Part shown: positions 6,506 through 10,762 of the stretch, one piece after another | Layout of the letters: every line of letters starts with the position of its first letter | How positions within the stretch are numbered: position 1 is the first letter of the stretch | Source: Bacteroidales bacterium | Lineage (GTDB): Bacteria; Bacteroidota; Bacteroidia; Bacteroidales; VadinHA17 | Direction of reading: 5' to 3' | Assembly (NCBI GenBank): GCA_027451265.1 | Contig: DAIDJT010000059.1 | Location: 1 to 10,762, forward strand | DNA: 10,762 nt | Program-made: the position numbers and the translations under genes | Notes under the pieces: generated by a model | Database searches by the model: none | Told to the model about the DNA's origin: nothing | The model's input: only the letters and a program-made list of their open reading frames with translations

Positions 6506-7522
6506 TTACCTGCCGCCCTGCAGCTGTTCAGCCATTCCTGAGAAAAACCTGAGATTCCCGGCAGGAGTACCCGGCGTTACCTCGCAGCCTGCCGACAGTA
6601 TCGCACGGCCGCCGGACTCTCTGAAGAAGGCATGACTGCAGCGGCTGATAAGCTCCCTGTCACCATCCTGCAGAACGGAAACCGGGTCACACTTGCCTGA
6701 AAAAACCTGGTGCCGTCCCAGCAGGTTTAATACATCAGTCACCGGACCTGTGCGGTGATCTATATCTATAATGTCAGCACCGGTGCTTATCACCCGTGGA
6801 AGTATTGCGGAGATATTGCCGCAGATATGGATCTTGGCCAGTGCACCCAGAGAGTGAATATGGTCAACAAGCGCTTTTTCACGCTCAACACAAAACTCTT
6901 CGTACAAATCAGGAGAGATGAGCGAGCAGACCGAATCACCTATCCCTATACAGTGGGCTCCTGCCTTTACCTGCGGAGTGATAAAGGCAATGGCGCTCGC
7001 AGTGATGATATCCAGCGCCCGGTGAACCTTGTCAGGGTATTCGTAAAGGTCAGTCATGGCCATATTGATGTCCCTGATATCACACCAGGCGGCAAGGGGG
7101 CCTTCCACCCACCCGCAGATAAAAAGGGTGCCGGCCGTATCCCTCCGGTAAATTTCAATCTCCTCAACGCGTGCCATCATCCTTCGGTGGTCACCCGGAT
7201 GAATTACCGACATCCGGTCAACATCGGCAATCTCCTCTATGGCATGACGCTCCACCTTCGGAAGATCATCCTCAGGGTAGGAGAGAACTGTCCCGAAAGC
7301 TTCAGCTTCCGCCCACGGGTCTGACATGGTGTTGACCCAGTCAGAACCGAAATCTCCGGCACACCTGATGTTGGCCATGCACTTTTGGACAGGACTCAGA
7401 CAGAAGTCCCTGTACCTTACCCCTGCATGATGTGCAGCAAAACGCATCAGTATGGGATGAAAAGGCACCCGGTCAACGGAAGTGCCCTCAATGAACCCGA
7501 GAGTCCTTTCGAGCGGTTTCAT
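6506..7522 (-). CDS. Uroporphyrinogen-decarboxylase superfamily protein, MtaA/CmuA-like, with zinc triad
   Basis: This 338-residue TIM-barrel protein belongs to the UroD superfamily (COG0407), which includes hemE and the methylcobamide:thiol methyltransferases MtaA/MtbA and CmuA. It is not hemE: the substrate-site motif around MRQAGR is absent. It does have a His-x-Cys pair (His232, Cys234 in KIHICGN) and a later Cys (Cys313 in AGCEVTPG), the arrangement that binds zinc for thiol activation in MtaA/MtbA. That suggests zinc-dependent methyl or other group transfer, but the substrate is unknown. No corrinoid-binding protein is encoded in the window. The gene starts 12 bases after the SIS gene and is the last of the tight nagA-ROK-MFS-SIS set, so its job is probably tied to sugar breakdown. 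Related genes of unknown role occur in other carbohydrate clusters. Superfamily is secure; reaction is open. Confidence 0.85.
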   Translation of the reverse strand: MKPLERTLGFIEGTSVDRVPFHPILMRFAAHHAGVRYRDFCLSPVQKCMANIRCAGDFGSDWVNTMSDPWAEAEAFGTVLSYPEDDLPKVERHAIEEIADVDRMSVIHPGDHRRMMARVEEIEIYRRDTAGTLFICGWVEGPLAAWCDIRDINMAMTDLYEYPDKVHRALDIITASAIAFITPQVKAGAHCIGIGDSVCSLISPDLYEEFCVEREKALVDHIHSLGALAKIHICGNISAILPRVISTGADIIDIDHRTGPVTDVLNLLGRHQVFSGKCDPVSVLQDGDRELISRCSHAFFRESGGRAILSAGCEVTPGTPAGNLRFFSGMAEQLQGGR

Positions 7523-7534
7523 CAGGGTTGTGTA

Positions 7535-8296
7535 TTATACCCCTGCAACCCTGCGCTTGTACTCGGCAAGGGCCTCGTCAAGCCGCTCCCTGGCAGTGGT
7601 ATCACCCGGCACATTGTGACTAGGGTGGATATAGAGCTTCACTCCCCTTTCAGCCAGTATCTCGGCAACAGTGGTGACAGTCATCCATACGCAGGTTACA
7701 AAGGCCATCGTGGAGACCGGACCAATCTTGTCATAATGGTTCTTCAGCCTGACAGACGCATCCTCCAGCGGGGCACAGGTGTCAACCACAATGTCAGCTA
7801 TGTCAAAAATGGTCTTTCCCGAGGTATGCCTCGTTTTTTTGCCCTTCGCGGCAGCGGCAGAGCCAAAGACAACTACCTTCATGCCCCTCTTCTTTGATTC
7901 AAGTGCAATGTCGATATTTACATTGTTGATCCCCGAATGGGAAAAGAGCCACATGGTATCACGCTGATCAAAGGTGTAACCCTTCATTATCTCAACCCCG
8001 TAACCCTCAACTCTCTCGAGGAAGACGAACTGGTGAACGCCCATTTCGCCGGTGATGTGAGTGAAGAAACTGAGCGGTATCTCGATAATCGGGTGAAAAC
8101 CGACAAAGCCGCCTATCCTTGGGTACATCTCTTCAATGGGAAGTGTGGCATGACCGCACCCGAAGGTGTGCACCCACCTTCCGCATTCGATTGTGTCTGC
8201 CATCACTCCGGCAGCTTTCCGTATGTTCTCGGTCTGTGTCTTCTCGATGCGATCCATCACATCCCTGGCATTGTTAAGCCATTCAAGTGCAAGCAT
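7535..8296 (-). CDS. SIS-domain sugar-phosphate-binding protein (UPF0309 type)
   Basis: This 253-residue protein has a sugar isomerase (SIS) fold of the UPF0309 type, expected to bind a phosphosugar in the cytoplasm. The SIS phosphate-binding elements are present: TFGCGHA (44-50), SHSGIN (119-124) and the family-typical RHTSGK (156-161), with a later IGPVSTM (191-197). Length matches UPF0309 proteins. I chose the ATG at 8296; the longer frame starts with TTG at 8368 and overlaps the transporter gene by 50 bases with a poor N-terminus. It lies 22 bases after the MFS gene and 12 bases before the UroD-like gene. In an operon with nagA and no nagB visible, it could be an isomerase, deaminase or etherase for an amino-sugar phosphate, but this is inference. 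The exact reaction of UPF0309 proteins is not established here. Confidence 0.85.
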   Translation of the reverse strand: MLALEWLNNARDVMDRIEKTQTENIRKAAGVMADTIECGRWVHTFGCGHATLPIEEMYPRIGGFVGFHPIIEIPLSFFTHITGEMGVHQFVFLERVEGYGVEIMKGYTFDQRDTMWLFSHSGINNVNIDIALESKKRGMKVVVFGSAAAAKGKKTRHTSGKTIFDIADIVVDTCAPLEDASVRLKNHYDKIGPVSTMAFVTCVWMTVTTVAEILAERGVKLYIHPSHNVPGDTTARERLDEALAEYKRRVAGV

Positions 8297-8318
8297 ATCA
8301 GTAGGTATTAATCGTGGT

Positions 8319-9482
8319 TTATTTGTTAAGTTTAAGCCTCCCAAAGATAACCGTTGCCATGATAACAAGAATGGCTAGCTCGGCAAATGTGAAGGTGGTC
8401 AGATGATTTATCCCGGCATTCTCGGCCACAACACCCATTGTGTAGTTGACCAGCATGTTGCCAAGCAACCCAATCACAAGCACAAAGCTGAAGGCGGTGC
8501 CAGACAGGTCGGGGTACCTGTTTCCGACAATGCCCAGCATGGTGGGGAACCCGGCTGCCAGTCCTGCTCCCATCAGAAACAGTCCGGCTGCGGCTGGCAA
8601 CACCGTGTGGCTGAGGCTGAAGAGGAGCAAGGCTGCAAAGGTTATGGCGAAAGACATATATAACAGTTGTCTCTCAGGCATTTTCCTGAGTACCGACCCT
8701 ATCAGGAGCCTCATTGCCGTCATTCCTGCCACATAGGCAGAAAGCCCCATGAGTGCAGCCTGCTGTGGCGCTGCAGTGGTCTCCATGAGGTAAGTTGTTG
8801 TCCAGTTGTTGATAAGTCCTTCGAAGGAGCTCTGGAAGAAGAGAAAGAAGGCTATCAGCAGCAGTGTGACATCACTGAAGAGAGAACCAACCTGTTTCAT
8901 GGAGATTCCTTCAGCCTGTTTTGCTGCGGGGAACTTCACAATGGCGAAGAGGACTGCTGCGGCAAGTGCGAGCACCCCGGTTCCTGTCACTATCGTCTCA
9001 AAATCGACGCTCTTCCTCAACAGGCTGAGAAGAAGTGGCATGCCCAGGGCTCCTATCCCGAAGAATACCCCGAGAATGCTCAGGTCGGCTCCCTTGCCGC
9101 TGGTGCTTATGTCAGCCACAACGGCATTGGTGGCGCCGTTGATGGCGCCTCCTCCCAGGCCGAAGAGAAAGACTGACAGGGTAAGAATCCACCGGGTCTG
9201 GGTGAAGGCAAGCCCTTCAAAACCGGCAAACATCAGCAATGCTGAAACGGTTAGAAGAGTTCCGTACCCGTACCGGTCACACACCGGACCGAAAAGGAGG
9301 GAACCAAGGATGATCCCAACCGGAAGTATTGAGAAAAGTGCTCCGGCTTCCATGGCATCGAGTGAGTGCTTGACTCTGAGGTCGGGCAGTACGGATCCAA
9401 GCATGATGAGTCCTATCCCGAAAAGCAGCATACCGAGGCATGCCGACCAGAATACAAATTGTCTGTTGTAGGTCCGTTCCAT
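8319..9482 (-). CDS. MFS transporter, probably for an amino sugar or other carbohydrate
   Basis: This is a 387-residue major-facilitator permease of the inner membrane with about 12 hydrophobic segments. Visible features are helix 1 (VFWSACLGMLLFGIGLIML), the loop 2-3 signature GPVCDRYGYG after helix 2, a glycine-rich helix 4 region FLFGLGGGAINGATNAV, a central polar loop near KFPAAKQAEGISMKQVG, and a second half of six helices ending at GRLKLNK. The substrate cannot be read from sequence. The position between a ROK protein and a SIS protein, downstream of nagA, points to uptake of the sugar that this operon breaks down. I chose the ATG at 9482, two bases after the ROK stop codon. A TTG at 9488 would add two residues. 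The tight spacing suggests translational coupling. It ends 22 bases before the SIS start. Confidence 0.88.
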   Translation of the reverse strand: MERTYNRQFVFWSACLGMLLFGIGLIMLGSVLPDLRVKHSLDAMEAGALFSILPVGIILGSLLFGPVCDRYGYGTLLTVSALLMFAGFEGLAFTQTRWILTLSVFLFGLGGGAINGATNAVVADISTSGKGADLSILGVFFGIGALGMPLLLSLLRKSVDFETIVTGTGVLALAAAVLFAIVKFPAAKQAEGISMKQVGSLFSDVTLLLIAFFLFFQSSFEGLINNWTTTYLMETTAAPQQAALMGLSAYVAGMTAMRLLIGSVLRKMPERQLLYMSFAITFAALLLFSLSHTVLPAAAGLFLMGAGLAAGFPTMLGIVGNRYPDLSGTAFSFVLVIGLLGNMLVNYTMGVVAENAGINHLTTFTFAELAILVIMATVIFGRLKLNK

Positions 9483-9484
9483 TG

Positions 9485-10447
9485 TCAATGTTTTGTCTGG
9501 CTTATCTGTTTCAAAGCAAGGAAACCTGCCCCGTACACACCGGCATCGCCGTCAAGGGCAGAGGGTTCAAAGCTTACCTGTTTTAGGCTGATCGGCTGCG
9601 CCCATTTCTCCGCCTCCTGCCGGATGGCAGGTATCAGCCCAACGGCAGGTCCGAAGACACCCCCGCCAAAGATGATCTTTTCAGGATTGAAGAGGCTGAC
9701 CAGGTTGGCGGCAGCCATGCCCCAGTACTCCACGGCCAGGTCAATGATAGAGGCAGCTGCAATGTCTCCTGTCTCCCTTGCGGCGAATACTTCCTGCGAG
9801 GTGACCTTCTTCCCTGATGCTTTTCTGAGCTCACCCTGGTACTTGTCGTGTCTCTTCAGATACTCTGCTGCCTGCCGGGCAATTCCCTCACCTGAGGCGA
9901 AATACTCGAAATTGCCGCAGATAGTGTATTTGCTTCTGAACGGCCTTGACAGACCCATCCAGCCAATGGCTCCCGCAATATCATGTGCTCCGTGCAGCAG
10001 TTCCCCGTTGACAATGATGCCGGCGCCTATGCCCGTTCCCACAGCAAGATAAATTGCATCGTGGCAGCCACGGGCGTTGCCCTTCCATATCTCACCCGAG
10101 ATATAGCATGACCTGTCACTCTCTATTACAAGCGGTATCTGCCCAGTCACTGTTGTTACTTCCTTCAGAAGCGGGTAATCATCCCACCCGGGGATGTTGG
10201 GAGCCCATACCGTGCCCCGGTCACGCCTGCTGATTCCCGGCACGGAGATACCTGTTGCCTCCACCGGATCGCCATCGTTTTCGGCTGCGGATACCTTGAG
10301 TGCCGTAGTGACGGCAATAAGCTTTCCTACATCAGCTCCCCGGCGGCTGTCAAGTGCCACCACTTCCTTCGCCTTCATATTGCCTTCGCGATCAAAGAGC
10401 GCAAAGGCAACCTTCGTTCCTCCAAGGTCTATGCCCAGCAATGCCAT
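9485..10447 (-). CDS. ROK-family protein with altered sugar- and zinc-binding motifs
   Basis: This 320-residue protein has the ROK (repressor, ORF, kinase) actin-like ATPase fold. It starts at the phosphate-1 motif GIDLGGTK (5-12) with no DNA-binding domain, so it should be a sugar kinase rather than a repressor. Asp111 (IESDRS) sits where the catalytic base lies, and GTGIGAG (137-143) and GGGVFG (261-266) nucleotide-site glycines are present. Yet the normal AGE-I-G-H motif reads AGAIGW (Ala160, Trp163), replacing the Glu and His that contact sugar, the His also being a zinc ligand. The usual CxCGxxGCxE zinc loop reads TICGNFE (176-182), apparently missing three residues and retaining a single Cys (178). 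It may accept an unusual substrate, be zinc-free, or be inactive. It starts four bases after nagA and ends two bases before the MFS ATG. Confidence 0.87.
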   Translation of the reverse strand: MALLGIDLGGTKVAFALFDREGNMKAKEVVALDSRRGADVGKLIAVTTALKVSAAENDGDPVEATGISVPGISRRDRGTVWAPNIPGWDDYPLLKEVTTVTGQIPLVIESDRSCYISGEIWKGNARGCHDAIYLAVGTGIGAGIIVNGELLHGAHDIAGAIGWMGLSRPFRSKYTICGNFEYFASGEGIARQAAEYLKRHDKYQGELRKASGKKVTSQEVFAARETGDIAAASIIDLAVEYWGMAAANLVSLFNPEKIIFGGGVFGPAVGLIPAIRQEAEKWAQPISLKQVSFEPSALDGDAGVYGAGFLALKQISQTKH

Positions 10448-10451
10448 GATA

Positions 10452-10762
10452 TTAATTTTTTAATTCTGTGATTCCGTCAATACATACTCCCTTCAGCCCC
10501 ATATCATCATTAATGATGACCAGGTCAGCCCTGGTTCCCGGTGCAATGGTGCCCCTGTCAGTGGCCCTGACAAGGCGGGCAGGGTACAGTGTTGCCATCC
10601 TTATGGCCTCAAATTTCTCAATTCCTGCATGACAGATGCTGTTCCTGACTGCATCAAGCATCGTCAGTTTCGCCCCCGAGAGGGTGCCGTCAGGCAGAGT
10701 AAACCTGTCATTACCTTTTACATGTCTGTAGGCTCCCCGGTCATTTTCCTCCACAGCATCGG
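10452..10762 (-). CDS. nagA: N-acetylglucosamine-6-phosphate deacetylase, C-terminal part (cut by window edge)
   Basis: The last 102 residues of a NagA-type amidohydrolase are present; the rest lies beyond the right edge. NagA removes the acetyl group from N-acetylglucosamine-6-phosphate in the cytoplasm, giving glucosamine-6-phosphate and acetate. The first readable residues are Asp-Ala-Val, which aligns with the catalytic Asp of E. coli NagA (Asp273, in LVTDAV). Then follow LPDGTLSGAKLTM and AVRN, the EAIRMATLYPAR segment, a RGTIAPGTRADLV block and the short final beta strands, in the family order and at about the expected length from that Asp. The gene ends four bases before the ROK start and heads the visible part of the operon. 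Specificity for GlcNAc-6-P over another N-acetylated sugar phosphate cannot be confirmed from this end alone. Confidence 0.88.
   Translation of the reverse strand, partial: DAVEENDRGAYRHVKGNDRFTLPDGTLSGAKLTMLDAVRNSICHAGIEKFEAIRMATLYPARLVRATDRGTIAPGTRADLVIINDDMGLKGVCIDGITELKN

Noticed and set aside
6506..7522. Calling this gene hemE (uroporphyrinogen decarboxylase)
   Set aside because: The hemE substrate motif is missing and the zinc-type His-x-Cys ... Cys set of the methyltransferase branch is present.
8297..8368. Longer start (TTG at 8368) for the SIS gene
   Set aside because: It overlaps the transporter gene by 50 bases and exceeds the usual family length; the ATG at 8296 fits UPF0309 proteins.
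8806..9471. Long plus-strand open frame of 221 codons
   Set aside because: It lies antisense to the MFS transporter gene, is rich in Pro/Ser/Arg without domain features, and is explained as a shadow of that coding sequence.

Overview
The window looks like a piece of a Bacteroidota genome, probably an uncultured Bacteroidales/Marinilabiliales-type organism. The reasons are the gene families (DUF3078, DUF4197, a small one-TM protein family common in Bacteroidota, a NupG-type permease, a ROK/NagA amino-sugar set), translation starts preceded mostly by A-rich sequence rather than strong Shine-Dalgarno sites, and one good match to the Bacteroidota promoter -7 element (TATCTTTG). All thirteen recognised genes lie on the minus strand, so transcription runs from the right edge to the left edge. 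No RNA gene, IS element, tRNA or CRISPR array was seen, and no gap without a gene is longer than about 190 bases.

Right half (10762 down to 6506): a tightly packed operon with gaps of 4, 2, 22 and 12 bases. In order of transcription it encodes the C-terminal part of an N-acetylglucosamine-6-phosphate deacetylase (nagA, cut by the window edge at its catalytic Asp), a ROK-family protein, an MFS transporter, a UPF0309-type SIS-domain sugar-phosphate protein, and a protein of the uroporphyrinogen-decarboxylase/MtaA-CmuA superfamily. This reads as an uptake and breakdown route for an amino sugar. Two members are odd: the ROK protein has lost the usual sugar- and zinc-binding residues but keeps its catalytic Asp, and the UroD-like protein carries the zinc triad (His-x-Cys ... 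Cys) of corrinoid methyltransferases rather than hemE features. Together they are the best candidate here for an undescribed pathway.

Middle (6437 to 2747): a cytosolic patatin-like hydrolase; a pair of coiled-coil proteins (one secreted, one probably cytoplasmic) behind a recognisable promoter; a 188-base intergenic stretch holding ten tandem 7-base repeats and two inverted repeats; a small one-TM protein; a DUF4197 lipoprotein; and a DUF3078 envelope protein. These are mainly poorly characterised envelope or stress functions.

Left end (1811 to 1): a secreted SagB-type nitroreductase followed 11 bases later by upp (uracil phosphoribosyltransferase), then a NupG-type nucleoside permease. The permease reading frame breaks near base 90, close to the window edge. 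The upp/permease pair points to pyrimidine salvage.
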